Assembly: GCA_002410505.1 (NCBI GenBank)
Contig: DHSO01000006.1
Span: forward strand, 7,704-62,031
Source of the DNA: Cloacimonetes bacterium UBA5284
GTDB lineage: Bacteria > Cloacimonadota > Cloacimonadia > Cloacimonadales > Cloacimonadaceae
Length of the DNA: 54,328 nucleotides
Direction: 5' to 3'
Part shown: positions 7,650 to 16,285 of the stretch, piece after piece
Layout: the number at the start of each line of letters is the position of its first letter
Position numbering within the stretch: the first letter of the stretch is position 1
The notes under the pieces: model-generated
What the model was told of the DNA's origin: nothing
The model's database searches: none
Seen by the model: only the letters and a program-made list of their open reading frames with translations
Made by a program: the position numbers and the translations under genes

Positions 7650-8033
7650 CCATACCGCTTCCATGGCAGCTGTAGGCCACGGAGCATCGCCTGATCGGGA
7701 TTCATACATGATTTCGGACTAGGGTAAGCCCTATGGATTGATCCTCATGACGCATTTTGTGCGGGAATCAGAGATTGGATGCGTATTATAGGCAAAAGCA
7801 CTATCACTGTATCGTCCGATGCGGCTCGCTTGCCTTGCTGGTGGGGCAAACCGGGCATGATGAAAAGCTCTATCGGATCAGACCGGGTCTCAAGACACGG
7901 GAACCAATGGAATTTGGGCTTGACAAAAAAGTGACTTTGCTTGCTGTATTCCAAAATAGCAAGCATTCCTGAGGAATCAAGCTAACATGTTGCCCCATAA
8001 TATAAATAAGCCCATACAAAAAATGGAGGAAAG
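7650..8033. other. Intergenic stretch after the sensor kinase
   Basis: 384 bases without a supportable gene. A 71-codon open frame at 7757-7972 lacks a ribosome site and any recognisable motif. The only signals I can name are the possible promoter at 7920-7950 and the GGAGGA ribosome site at 8025-8030 serving the next gene. Confidence 0.6.
7920..7950 (+). promoter_or_regulatory. Possible promoter for the lipoprotein operon
   Basis: A perfect TTGACA at 7920-7925 is followed after 19 bases by TGTATT, matching four of six -10 positions. It sits about 85 bases before the lpoB-like start. The spacing is longer than ideal. Confidence 0.3.
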
Positions 8034-8633
8034 ATGCAAAAGATAGCAATAATGAGCGTGATTTGCATGGCTCTGCTCGTGGCCGCCTGCGGTCCCAGCG
8101 TAAAGGTTCAGCGTGTACCCACCGATACCGTTGCGGATTTGAGCGGAAAATGGAATTCTACAGACAGCCGCCTTGTGGCGGAAGAAATGGTCCGGGACGT
8201 GGTATCTCGCCCGTGGTTGAGCACTTTTCAACAACATTTTGGGCGCAGACCGGTTGTAATAATCGGTACCATGCGCAATCTCTCAAGTGAACATATCGAG
8301 ATGGGCACCTTTGTAAGCGATATCTCTCGCGAGTTGATCAACAGTGGTTTGGTTCGCTTTGTGGCCTCCCGCGATATGCGCGAAGAAGTTCGGGATGAAC
8401 GGGCGGATCAACAGTATTTCGCTTCCGAAGAAACTGCCAAGAGAATGGCCGAAGAATTGGGCGCAGACTATATGCTGAAAGGCACCGTGAAGACCATTAT
8501 GGACAGCGTGGATCGCACTTCCTCCAAATACTACCAGGTAGATCTGGAGCTTATCGACATGGAGACCACAGAGACCGTCTGGATTGGCAACAAAGAGATA
8601 ATGAAGCTTGTTGAGCGCAGTCGCTTTAAATAA
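8034..8633 (+). CDS. lpoB: LpoB-like outer-membrane lipoprotein, penicillin-binding protein activator
   Basis: A 199-residue lipoprotein with a signal peptide ending in the lipobox LVAAC (Cys near residue 19). The rest matches the LpoB/PF13036 pattern: an early DLSGKWN strand, VVIIGTMRNLSSEHI, and a late YMLKGTV strand followed by YQVDLELIDMETTETVWIG. In E. coli LpoB reaches through the peptidoglycan to stimulate PBP1b; here the PBP partner is not nearby. A strong GGAGGA site precedes the ATG. The next gene begins 12 bases later and encodes a second lipoprotein, a pairing seen with LpoB-like proteins in other bacteria. The lpoB symbol reflects fold-level similarity only. Confidence 0.8.
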   Translation: MQKIAIMSVICMALLVAACGPSVKVQRVPTDTVADLSGKWNSTDSRLVAEEMVRDVVSRPWLSTFQQHFGRRPVVIIGTMRNLSSEHIEMGTFVSDISRELINSGLVRFVASRDMREEVRDERADQQYFASEETAKRMAEELGADYMLKGTVKTIMDSVDRTSSKYYQVDLELIDMETTETVWIGNKEIMKLVERSRFK

Positions 8634-8644
8634 GTAGCCATACA

Positions 8645-10036
8645 ATGAACCCGGTAAACAAGCGGAATAGTTTTGTTCGCAGTATCACTATGCGGATTCT
8701 GCTGCTGCTTGTTGCCTTGTTCCTGTGTTCCTGTAGCGCAAACATCACATCCTACCGTACGCGGATGGATCTGGACAAAGCTTTGGCGGTAAGGGACATC
8801 TCCAAAGCTCTCTCCATAGTGGAAAAACCCGGCATGTACAAACAAAAAGAGCGCTTGCTCTACTATCTCGATGCCGGGATGCTGTACCATTTCCAGGGCA
8901 ATTGGCAGCAGAGCAATGAACTCTTGCAGCAAGCAGAGGACGCCATTCAAGAACTCTATACCAAGAGCGTGACCCGTGCGGCCGGCTCCATGATCTTGAA
9001 TGACAGCTCCCTGGAGTATTCGGGCGAGGACTACGAAGACATCTACATCAATGTGTTCAAAGCCATTAACTATCTGGAATTGGGCGATCGCGAGGCAGCA
9101 ATGGTGGAAGTACGGCGGGTTGACGATAAACTGAGCCTGCTGGAACAGAAGTATGCCCGTCTCGCCAAAGAAATGGGCAACGATAGCAATACCAAAGTGA
9201 AGCTAAAAAGCTCCCGCGCTCATTTTCACTCCTCTGCTCTGGCCCGTTATCTGAGTATGGCGATGTATGATGCCAACGGGAAAATGGACGATGCCCGCAT
9301 CGATTATGACAACGTGCTTTTTGCGTTTGAAAGCCAGCCGGAGCTTTATCCCTTTCCTGCTCCGGAACTTATCCACCCTCATGCTACAGCTAAAGGCAAT
9401 GTGCTGAGAGTAATAAGCTTTGTGAACCGAGGACCCTATAAAAGCCCGCTGGAGATGCATATCCATACTTCGAAGGACCTCCTGATCATGGGCACAGTGG
9501 GACAGAACACAGATATTGACGCGATCCCATGGGAAGGCATAGATGAAGGTTATTACTTCAAATTTGCCATTCCTCAGCTGGAAGACCGTAAGCCCAAGGT
9601 GGGCAGAGTGGATGTTGTGTACCCGGATGGCAGACGCCAAACCCTCAGCAAACTGGAAGACATGAGTCTGGTGGCACGTAAAAGCTTTCAACTCAAAGAG
9701 CCCATGATCATCTTAAAAAGCGTGAGCCGCACCGTTCTAAAAGGCCTTGCTGCCGAAGAGGCAAAGAAGCAAGCCCGGCAAAATACAAGTGATCTCGCAG
9801 CTACACTGCTGGGCCTGGTTGCCGATGCCGCGGTATTCCTCAGCGAAAACGCCGACCTGAGAATATCGCAGTTTTTCCCTTCAGAAGCCCTGGTTACGGA
9901 GATTGTGTTACCGGAAGGTGAACAGAGCTTACGCTTGGAATACTTTTCCCCTCAGGGCAAGCTGGTACACAGCGAAATCCACAATGTAAACATCGCGCGC
10001 AATCAAGCTAATCTGATCTGTACATGGTATTTTTAG
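8645..10036 (+). CDS. COG3014-like lipoprotein with N-terminal TPR-like region
   Basis: A product of up to 463 residues. A second ATG at 8690 would give a tidier signal peptide, and either start leaves the lipobox LFLCSC. After the membrane anchor come helical, TPR-like repeats (LYYLDAGMLYHFQGNWQQS, then INYLELGDREAAMVEVRRV), then a beta-rich C-terminal half. The layout matches the COG3014 lipoprotein family, which tends to sit beside LpoB-like genes. I infer a shared role in envelope or peptidoglycan synthesis. No catalytic motif is visible. A TAG stop ends it 28 bases before the ptb pair. Confidence 0.65.
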   Translation: MNPVNKRNSFVRSITMRILLLLVALFLCSCSANITSYRTRMDLDKALAVRDISKALSIVEKPGMYKQKERLLYYLDAGMLYHFQGNWQQSNELLQQAEDAIQELYTKSVTRAAGSMILNDSSLEYSGEDYEDIYINVFKAINYLELGDREAAMVEVRRVDDKLSLLEQKYARLAKEMGNDSNTKVKLKSSRAHFHSSALARYLSMAMYDANGKMDDARIDYDNVLFAFESQPELYPFPAPELIHPHATAKGNVLRVISFVNRGPYKSPLEMHIHTSKDLLIMGTVGQNTDIDAIPWEGIDEGYYFKFAIPQLEDRKPKVGRVDVVYPDGRRQTLSKLEDMSLVARKSFQLKEPMIILKSVSRTVLKGLAAEEAKKQARQNTSDLAATLLGLVADAAVFLSENADLRISQFFPSEALVTEIVLPEGEQSLRLEYFSPQGKLVHSEIHNVNIARNQANLICTWYF

Positions 10037-10064
10037 AAAACAATAAAAGATAAATGGAGAACTG

Positions 10065-10976
10065 ATGGAAATTCGAAAACTGGACCAGATGTTTGATGTT
10101 CTGGGAACTCGTGCCAAAAAGCGTCTTGTGGCAGCGTGGGCGATAGACGCTCACACCATTATGGCTGTGTCTGAAGCTGTGAAAATGGGAATCATCGAAG
10201 GCATCCTGGTGGGTGATGAGCAAAAGATAAAAGCGGTATGCAGGGAACACGGTATCGATGCCGGAACTATTCGCATCGTACATTGCGACAACGACATCGC
10301 GGCCGCCGCCATGGCAGTTGATTTGATCAATAAAGGCGAGGGTGATTTCTTGATGAAAGGCCTGCTCTCTACCGATCGCTATATGCGGGCGATCCTGAAC
10401 AAAGAAAAGGGTCTGATGGATCCCGGTGCCATACTTTCTCATGTTACCGTGGCAGAGCCGAATAACTACCATAAACTGCTCATCTTTGGCGATGTGGCAA
10501 TCATCCCTCTACCCGATCTGGCACAAAAGGTTGCCATCACAAATTACCTGATCAAAACCGCTCACTTTCTGGGCATAGACAATCCCAAAGTAGGGCTTTT
10601 GGCTGCAAGTGAACAAACTTTACCCAAGATTCCTTCCTGCGCAGACGCGGCGATCATCTCGAAAATGGCACAACGTGGCCAGATCAAAGGCGCTACCATC
10701 GAAGGCCCTTTGGGCATGGACTTGATCATCGACAAAGAAAGTGCCCAGATTAAAGGCATGAATAGCGCCGTGTGCGGAGACGCGGATTGCATCCTATTCC
10801 CGAATATTGAGGCTGGAAACACATTCTACAAAACCATCGTAAAGCTTTTGAAAAGCGAACTCTGCGCAGTTGTGATGGGTGCCAGAGTTCCCTGCGTGCT
10901 CACCTCCCGGGGCGACAGCGAACGCAGCAAGCTCTATTCCATCGCCCTCGCGGCAATGCTGGCATTTAAATCATGA
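10065..10976 (+). CDS. ptb: Phosphate butyryltransferase-like protein, copy 1
   Basis: A 303-residue member of the phosphate acetyl/butyryltransferase family, which exchanges CoA and phosphate on short acyl groups. Diagnostic blocks are GEGDFLMKGLLSTDRYMRAIL, GAILSHV, the GPLGMD segment and a C-terminal ADCILFPNIEAGNTFYK motif. Length is normal for Ptb. GGAG precedes the ATG. The last four bases overlap a second paralogue. No butyrate kinase gene is in the window. Acyl preference (butyryl, isobutyryl, 2-methylbutyryl or acetyl) cannot be read from the sequence. Role in amino-acid or acid fermentation is inferred. Confidence 0.85.
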   Translation: MEIRKLDQMFDVLGTRAKKRLVAAWAIDAHTIMAVSEAVKMGIIEGILVGDEQKIKAVCREHGIDAGTIRIVHCDNDIAAAAMAVDLINKGEGDFLMKGLLSTDRYMRAILNKEKGLMDPGAILSHVTVAEPNNYHKLLIFGDVAIIPLPDLAQKVAITNYLIKTAHFLGIDNPKVGLLAASEQTLPKIPSCADAAIISKMAQRGQIKGATIEGPLGMDLIIDKESAQIKGMNSAVCGDADCILFPNIEAGNTFYKTIVKLLKSELCAVVMGARVPCVLTSRGDSERSKLYSIALAAMLAFKS

Positions 10977-11881
10977 AATCCCTAAGCGAAATAGCTCAGA
11001 AGGCAAAATCACTCTCTCGAAAGGTGAAGATAGCCGTAGCCATGGCTGAAGACGCCAATACTATCGGCGCCATCTGCAGAGCGGCAGCCGAAGGCTTCGT
11101 GTTCCCGATCTTGATTGGCAACAAAGCCCGCATTGTCGAATTGCTGTCTACTCAGAACCTATCTATGGACAAATATGAGATTATCGACCTGCCGGATATG
11201 ACTGCCGCGACCCGGGAATCCGTCCGCATGGTAAAAGCAGGGGAAGCCGATGTCTTGATGAAAGGCTTGGTGGGAACCGATAAGTTTCTGCGGGAAGTGC
11301 TCTCCAAAGAGCGCGGACTACTGCCCCCCAAAGCGGTGATGAGCTACACCTGCGCTCTGGAACTGCCCAAATATCACAAACTGCTTTTGGTCTCGGATAC
11401 CGCGGTGCTGCCTGCTCCCGATCTGGACCAAAAGATCGCCATGCTGAAATACAGCGTAAATATGGCACATACTCTGGGCATAGACTGTCCCAAAGTAGCC
11501 CTGATCAGCGCTACAGAAAAGGTCTCTCCCGGCATGCCGAATACGCTGGATTATGCCCTGATCTGCAAGATGGCAGAGCGTGGACAGATTAAAGGCTGCA
11601 CGGTAGACGGTCCTCTGGATGTGTTTTTGGCTTGCGACCCCGCAGCCGGTGACATCAAAGGCGTTCAGAGCCCTATCGGCGGCAACGCGGACATCTTGAT
11701 ATTTCCGAATCTGGAAACCGCCAATGCCTTTTACAAGGGTTTGATGCTCTTTGCAGAGGGTGAACTTGCCGGCCTCATCCAGGGAACCAGCAAGCCCGTG
11801 GTGGTGATGAGCCGCAGTGAGAGTGAAAACTCCAAATACTATTGCATAGCCCTCAGTTGTCTGATGGCGGAGGAACGATGA
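10973..11881 (+). CDS. Phosphate butyryltransferase-like protein, copy 2
   Basis: A 302-residue paralogue of the preceding gene with the same landmarks: EADVLMKGLVGTDKFLREVL, KAVMSYTCALE, GPLDVF and ADILIFPNLETANAFYK. The two copies are clearly related but well diverged, so this is an old duplication. The duplication may give two acyl specificities or a hetero-oligomer, both inferred. It starts on an ATGA overlap with copy 1 and ends on an ATGA overlap with rpiB, so the three are translationally coupled. Confidence 0.85.
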   Translation: MKSLSEIAQKAKSLSRKVKIAVAMAEDANTIGAICRAAAEGFVFPILIGNKARIVELLSTQNLSMDKYEIIDLPDMTAATRESVRMVKAGEADVLMKGLVGTDKFLREVLSKERGLLPPKAVMSYTCALELPKYHKLLLVSDTAVLPAPDLDQKIAMLKYSVNMAHTLGIDCPKVALISATEKVSPGMPNTLDYALICKMAERGQIKGCTVDGPLDVFLACDPAAGDIKGVQSPIGGNADILIFPNLETANAFYKGLMLFAEGELAGLIQGTSKPVVVMSRSESENSKYYCIALSCLMAEER

Positions 11882-12312
11882 AACTTGCAATCGCCGGCGA
11901 TCATGCCGGATTCTCTCTGAAAGAAGAGATCAAAATGGCCTTCCCTCAATATGATTTTGTGGATTTTGGCACGCACAGCAGCGACAGTATGGATTACCCC
12001 GATGCCGGCTACCCCGCTGCCCGGGCAGTAGCTTCCGGCGAGTGTGAGATGGGCATCCTGATCTGCGGCAGTGGCATCGGCATGAGCATCACTGCAAATA
12101 AAGTTCCGGGCATCCGCGCCGCGTTGTGTTCAATCACAGATGTAGCAAGGCTTTCCCGGATGCACAACAACGCCAATGTATTGGTGCTGGCAGGCCGTTT
12201 TACCGCTCCCGCCTACGCCATCGAGATTGTAAAAGCATGGTTGGAAACTCCCTTTTCCGGGGGCAGACACGAAAATAGAATAAATAAAATACATCAAGGA
12301 GAAAGGAAGTGA
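11878..12312 (+). CDS. rpiB: Ribose-5-phosphate isomerase B
   Basis: A 144-residue RpiB/LacAB-family enzyme interconverting ribulose 5-phosphate and ribose 5-phosphate. The N-terminal AIAGDHAGF block, DYPDAGYPAARAVASGE and the anion-hole loop ICGSGIGMSI are intact, as is MHNNANVLVLAGR. The ATG at 11878 follows GGAGGAACG and overlaps the ptb stop; a longer in-frame start at 11842 would lie inside ptb copy 2 and is unlikely. The C-terminus ends in a GTGA overlap with glyA. The isomerase active-site cysteine is present in CGSG. Confidence 0.93.
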   Translation: MKLAIAGDHAGFSLKEEIKMAFPQYDFVDFGTHSSDSMDYPDAGYPAARAVASGECEMGILICGSGIGMSITANKVPGIRAALCSITDVARLSRMHNNANVLVLAGRFTAPAYAIEIVKAWLETPFSGGRHENRINKIHQGERK

Positions 12313-13607
12313 AACACATCCAAAAACAGGATCCCGAAGTCTTTGCCGCAATCTCCAAAGAGCTGAGCCGGCAACAGGAAAATCTGGAGCTGATTGCCAG
12401 CGAGAACTTTACGTCCCTCGCGGTGATGGAAGCCCAAGGCAGCATACTTACAAACAAATATGCCGAGGGCTATCCCTATCGCTGGAGCAAAAAGACCGGT
12501 AAAGTGAATTATAATCTTTATGGACGCTACTACGGCGGTTGCGAATACATCGATGAAGTGGAACGCCTCGCCATCGAACGCGCCAAGCAACTCTTTGGCG
12601 CCGAACACGCAAACGTGCAACCTCACAGCGGATCTCAAGCCAATATGGCGGCATACTTTGCCTTGGTAAATCCCGGAGACACCGTTCTGGCACTGGAGCT
12701 GGCCCACGGCGGACATCTGACCCACGGCCATCCACTATCCTTCAGCGGTCAGCTATACAACGTGATCCATTACAATGTGAATAAAGACACCCAGCAGTTC
12801 GATTATGAAGAAATCGAGCGCCTGGCCTTGGAGCATAAGCCTCAGATGATCCTAACCGGAGCGTCGGCATACCCCCGCAAGATCGATTTTGCCCGCTTCC
12901 GTAAAATTGCTGACATGGTAGGCGCGAAGTTTATGGTGGACATGGCCCACATCGCTGGATTGGTAGCGGCAGGGCTGCATGAAAACCCGGTTCCCTATGC
13001 AGACGTGGTTACTTCTACCACCCATAAAACCCTGCGTGGTCCCCGCGCCGGACTTATACTCTGCAAGGAAGAATATGCCAAAGAGATCGACGGCAAGGTG
13101 TTTCCCGGCATTCAGGGCGGCCCCTTGATGCACGCCATAGCCGGTAAGGCAGTAGCTTTTGGTGAAGCGCTGAGTCCTGAATTTAAAAGCTATATGAAGA
13201 AAGTGGTCGAAAACGCCACTGCTTTGGCTGAAGCCTTGAAAACGGCAGGCTTTGATCTCGTTTCCGGCGGCACGGATACCCACCTGCTGCTGATCGACCT
13301 GGGTCCCGAAGAAAAGGGCGGTCCCAGCGGCAAAAAGATGGAAGAAGCCCTGGATAAGGCAGGCATCACTGCCAATAAAAACACTGTTCCCTTCGATACC
13401 CGCAGTCCCTTTGTGGCCTCCGGCATTCGTTTGGGCACACCATCAGTCACCACCCGCGGTATGGGCACACAAGAGATGAAGACAATCGCCGATCTCATCC
13501 GCAAAGTACGTGATAATTTCGAGAACGAAGAAGAACTGGATAAAATAAAAGCCGAAGTACGCGAGCTAACCAACAGATTCCCGCTCTATCCTGAACTGAA
13601 CGCGTAA
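12309..13607 (+). CDS. glyA: Serine hydroxymethyltransferase
   Basis: A 432-residue PLP enzyme converting serine and tetrahydrofolate to glycine and methylene-THF. It has LIASENFTS near the start, the QPHSGSQANMAAY block, and the PLP-lysine motif TTHKTLRGPRAG with Lys240. The FVASGIRLGTPSVTTRG block near residue 370 is typical. It starts with GTG at 12309, overlapping the rpiB stop, with AAGGAGAAAGGAA just upstream. Length is slightly above the 415 to 420 usual in bacteria. It ends the operon; a strong hairpin follows. Confidence 0.96.
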   Translation: MKHIQKQDPEVFAAISKELSRQQENLELIASENFTSLAVMEAQGSILTNKYAEGYPYRWSKKTGKVNYNLYGRYYGGCEYIDEVERLAIERAKQLFGAEHANVQPHSGSQANMAAYFALVNPGDTVLALELAHGGHLTHGHPLSFSGQLYNVIHYNVNKDTQQFDYEEIERLALEHKPQMILTGASAYPRKIDFARFRKIADMVGAKFMVDMAHIAGLVAAGLHENPVPYADVVTSTTHKTLRGPRAGLILCKEEYAKEIDGKVFPGIQGGPLMHAIAGKAVAFGEALSPEFKSYMKKVVENATALAEALKTAGFDLVSGGTDTHLLLIDLGPEEKGGPSGKKMEEALDKAGITANKNTVPFDTRSPFVASGIRLGTPSVTTRGMGTQEMKTIADLIRKVRDNFENEEELDKIKAEVRELTNRFPLYPELNA

Positions 13608-13655
13608 ACACAGCATCTGCCGGCACTCTTTTACCTAAATAGTGCCAGCGAATTT

Positions 13656-13694
13656 GGGCAGCCCGTGTGAGCTTGTATTCCACGGGCTCTGCCC
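13656..13694 (+). terminator. Hairpin after glyA
   Basis: GGGCAGCCCGTG pairs with CACGGGCTCTGCCC around a 13-base loop, giving a 12-bp GC-rich stem with a two-base bulge. No T-run follows (CTATATAAGG comes next), so it could be a factor-assisted terminator or a leader structure for rmuC, which starts 20 bases later. A smaller stem, GGCACT/AGTGCC, precedes it at about 13622-13646. Confidence 0.5.
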
Positions 13695-13714
13695 CTATAT
13701 AAGGAGCAAATGAT

Positions 13715-15106
13715 ATGGAATACATTATGATTGGGCTGATAGCATTGAGCATTGTAATGCTGGTAATCCTTTTAAGGCGCAAAAGCCATAACAACTCTGA
13801 TGAACTGCAACAGTTGAAGACAGAGCTGGAAATGCTTTCCCGCATCGTAAAAGATGAAAGCCACAATACCAGGCAAGACCTTTTGAAGCTGAATTCGGAC
13901 AATCGCATCGAACTTGCTACCCAGATCAAAAACGCAAATGACAGTCAATTGAAGGCTGCCGTGGATTCCCGCGCAGAACTGAGCACGACACTTTCTGCCC
14001 TCAGCAAACAGATGAACGAAGACGCCGCAAAAAATCGCCTTGAATTAGGGAAAGCCCTTAATGACCTTTCCGAAAGCCTAAATCGCAAACTTAGCGAGCT
14101 TACTACCGCCGAAGCTGAGCAATCCGAAAAACTGAAAAAGAGCATCGAAGACCGTTTGGAGCTGATCCGTAGCGGAAACGAAGTAAAACTGGAAGAAATG
14201 CGCAAGACTGTGGATGAGAAGCTGCATGCAACCCTGGAAAAACGCTTGGGAGAATCCTTCAACCTGGTGAGCAAGCAACTCGAAGCCGTCCACAAAGACC
14301 TGGGCGAGATGCGCAATCTTGCTACCGGCGTGGGAGATCTGAAAAAAGCCCTCATCGGAGTGAAAACCCGTGGTGTACTGGGCGAATTGCAATTGGAAAA
14401 CATCTTGGAAGAAGTCCTTACCTGCGACCAGTACGAGAAGAATTTTAAGCCCAACAAACGCAGTGAAGCTGTGGTGGAATTTGCCATCGTATTGCCTGGA
14501 AAGGACGATGAAAACAGCCGGGTGTATCTGCCCATCGACGCCAAATTCCCCATCGAAGATTATCACAAGCTGGTGGATGCCTATGAAAGCGGAAATATCG
14601 AGGGCATCGCCACCCATCAAAAAGCTGTGGTAAACAGAATCAAAAACAGTGCCAAAGACATCCGCGACAAATACATCAATCCCCCTGTTACCACAGATTT
14701 TGCCCTGCTGTTTTTACCCTTTGAAAGCCTCTATGCCGAAGTGTTGCGCATTCCCGGTCTCTTCGAGCAGATTATGCGCGATTACTCCGTAATTGTGTGC
14801 GGACCCACCACCATTGCCGCCTTGCTGAACAGCCTGCAGGTAGGCTTCAAAACTCTGGCCATTCAAAAGAAAAGCAGCGAAGTCTGGAAGACTTTGGCTG
14901 AAGTAAAAAAACAATTCGGACTATTTGGCGAGGTACTGGAAAAAACTCGCAAGAAGATCGATGAAGCAGGACGTGAACTGGATAATGCCAGCCATCGCAG
15001 CCGCCAGATTGAAAAGAAACTGCGCAAGGTGGAACAATTGCCCGATAGCAGCAAACCTGCCTTGAAAGAACTGGTTCTGGATCTCAGTGAAGATGAGGAA
15101 TCTTAA
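13715..15106 (+). CDS. rmuC: RmuC family protein (limits inverted-repeat recombination)
   Basis: A 463-residue protein with one N-terminal membrane anchor (residues 1-22), a long charged coiled coil to about residue 210, then the RmuC domain with TRGVLGELQLENILEEVL and VYLPIDAKFPIEDYHKL, and a C-terminal coiled coil. RmuC proteins carry a nuclease-like fold and in E. coli reduce recombination at short inverted repeats. AAGGAG lies just before the ATG. The 3' end overlaps the following peptidase gene by 14 bases. In a genome with several intergenic palindromes its presence is fitting, although it is a common gene. Confidence 0.9.
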   Translation: MEYIMIGLIALSIVMLVILLRRKSHNNSDELQQLKTELEMLSRIVKDESHNTRQDLLKLNSDNRIELATQIKNANDSQLKAAVDSRAELSTTLSALSKQMNEDAAKNRLELGKALNDLSESLNRKLSELTTAEAEQSEKLKKSIEDRLELIRSGNEVKLEEMRKTVDEKLHATLEKRLGESFNLVSKQLEAVHKDLGEMRNLATGVGDLKKALIGVKTRGVLGELQLENILEEVLTCDQYEKNFKPNKRSEAVVEFAIVLPGKDDENSRVYLPIDAKFPIEDYHKLVDAYESGNIEGIATHQKAVVNRIKNSAKDIRDKYINPPVTTDFALLFLPFESLYAEVLRIPGLFEQIMRDYSVIVCGPTTIAALLNSLQVGFKTLAIQKKSSEVWKTLAEVKKQFGLFGEVLEKTRKKIDEAGRELDNASHRSRQIEKKLRKVEQLPDSSKPALKELVLDLSEDEES

Positions 15107-15887
15107 ACTCTTTCCGACGCTGGGGCAAAAACTGCTGAGCATTTTGCTGGTGGTGCTTTTGCTATGCCTTGGCGGATTAAGCGGTGAAGAGAACAATCCC
15201 CCCGCCCCGATCGTGCAGCCATCGCCCGCAAAGGAAGAAGTACCGATTCAAGTACTTTTGGGCAAATTCAAACCGGCAGAGCATCCCGATTTTGTGCGCA
15301 TCAGTGGCTATAACAACCATCCCGCGATGTACTTGCAGGCCCGCGCGAAGGCGGCGCTGGATTCATTGGTAGCCGATGCCGCGAAAGCAGGCATTCACCT
15401 CAACCTCGTCTCCGCCACCCGCAATTTTGATATACAAAAAGCCATTTGGGAACGTAAAATAGCAGAACAGGGCGGAAGGCATTTTGATACGCTGGATAAA
15501 GAACGCAAAATCAACATCTTACGAGATATCCTCAGCTATTCATCCATGCCATCTGCATCCCGCCATCACTGGGGTACAGACGTGGATTTATGTTCGGTAG
15601 AGCTCTCTTTTTGGAACAGCCCCAGAGGAAAACGCTATTCGGAATGGTTGACTGTAAATGCAGCGAACTATGGCTACTATCTGGTTTACAGCGCTCACAG
15701 AGAAGGCGGGCACAACTATGAACCCTGGCATTGGAGCTATCTGCCAATTTCCGGGCACTATCTGCAAGAGTATCGCCGGCAGGTGACTTATGAGGATATC
15801 ACGGGCTTCAGTGGAGCGGAATATGCCCGGGATCTGGATATCTTCGAGCAATATGTGTCCAATGTGATGCAATCCATTTTGCCCTGA
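15093..15887 (+). CDS. D-alanyl-D-alanine carboxypeptidase, VanY/M15B type
   Basis: A product of about 264 residues with an N-terminal hydrophobic anchor or signal (LLSILLVVLLLCLGGLSG), a proline-rich linker, then a peptidase M15B domain. The zinc site is complete: SASRHHWGTDVDLC supplies His and Asp, and EPWHWSYLP supplies the base Glu and third ligand His. The SATRNFDIQKAIWERK helix is typical. It trims stem peptides of peptidoglycan outside the cytoplasm. Starts are possible at GTG 15087 or ATG 15093; I prefer ATG, though neither has a strong ribosome site. It overlaps rmuC and ends 400 bases before the convergent rng gene. Confidence 0.88.
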   Translation: MRNLKLFPTLGQKLLSILLVVLLLCLGGLSGEENNPPAPIVQPSPAKEEVPIQVLLGKFKPAEHPDFVRISGYNNHPAMYLQARAKAALDSLVADAAKAGIHLNLVSATRNFDIQKAIWERKIAEQGGRHFDTLDKERKINILRDILSYSSMPSASRHHWGTDVDLCSVELSFWNSPRGKRYSEWLTVNAANYGYYLVYSAHREGGHNYEPWHWSYLPISGHYLQEYRRQVTYEDITGFSGAEYARDLDIFEQYVSNVMQSILP

Positions 15888-15898
15888 TGTATAGTGCA

Positions 15899-16035
15899 GA
15901 ATATCACAGCTTTTCCTCCTGAAGAGTCCATCCCCTGTGATTCAAGGTGTGCCGAAGTAGATATCAAGGCCTTATCAAGCTGTGATCACGCGATGATCAG
16001 CCGATGATATCAGCTTAATATCAAGATTAAACATA
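15899..16035. repeat. Phased 11-bp repeat element between convergent genes
   Basis: Six consecutive 11-base units begin at 15963, 15974, 15985, 15996, 16007 and 16018, reading ATCAAGGCCTT, ATCAAGCTGTG, ATCACGCGATG, ATCAGCCGATG, ATATCAGCTTA and ATATCAAGATT. The block is bracketed by CCCCTGTG and CATAGGGG-like ends. The interior aligns with 33163-33206, and the start (AATATCACAG then TTTCCTCCTG) matches 2107-2130. It lies between the vanY-type gene and rng. Confidence 0.8.
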
Positions 16036-16285
16036 GGGGAAGGATAGATTTGCAAAGCTAAAAACTCCCTGCGCTATCTCAGCGCTGCTCCCCCTGTGGG
16101 TCTTCATCCGGAGAATAGGGCTTGTTTGGGCAGACAAGGCGGATGCTTCCAGCTTGTTTACAGATCAGCTGTTTGGGGGCCGGTGGCGCTATGATTCAGT
16201 GCCACCAAGCACATATACATAGTGGCAAATTGATTCACCCACAAAGAACCATGCTGTCCTTTTGAGGCCCGTGAAAGCCCAAGGA
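16036..16285. other. Intergenic remainder between convergent genes
   Basis: 250 bases between the repeat element and the rng stop. I see no gene, no clear T-tailed terminator and no further 11-bp units. Confidence 0.6.

Noticed and set aside
7757..7972. 71-codon open frame between the kinase and the lipoprotein genes
   Set aside because: No ribosome site or motif, and it runs through the candidate promoter.
12290..12312. parS-like GTGAAAC near glyA
   Set aside because: Only a half-site; it is part of the rpiB/glyA overlap and lacks the palindromic partner.
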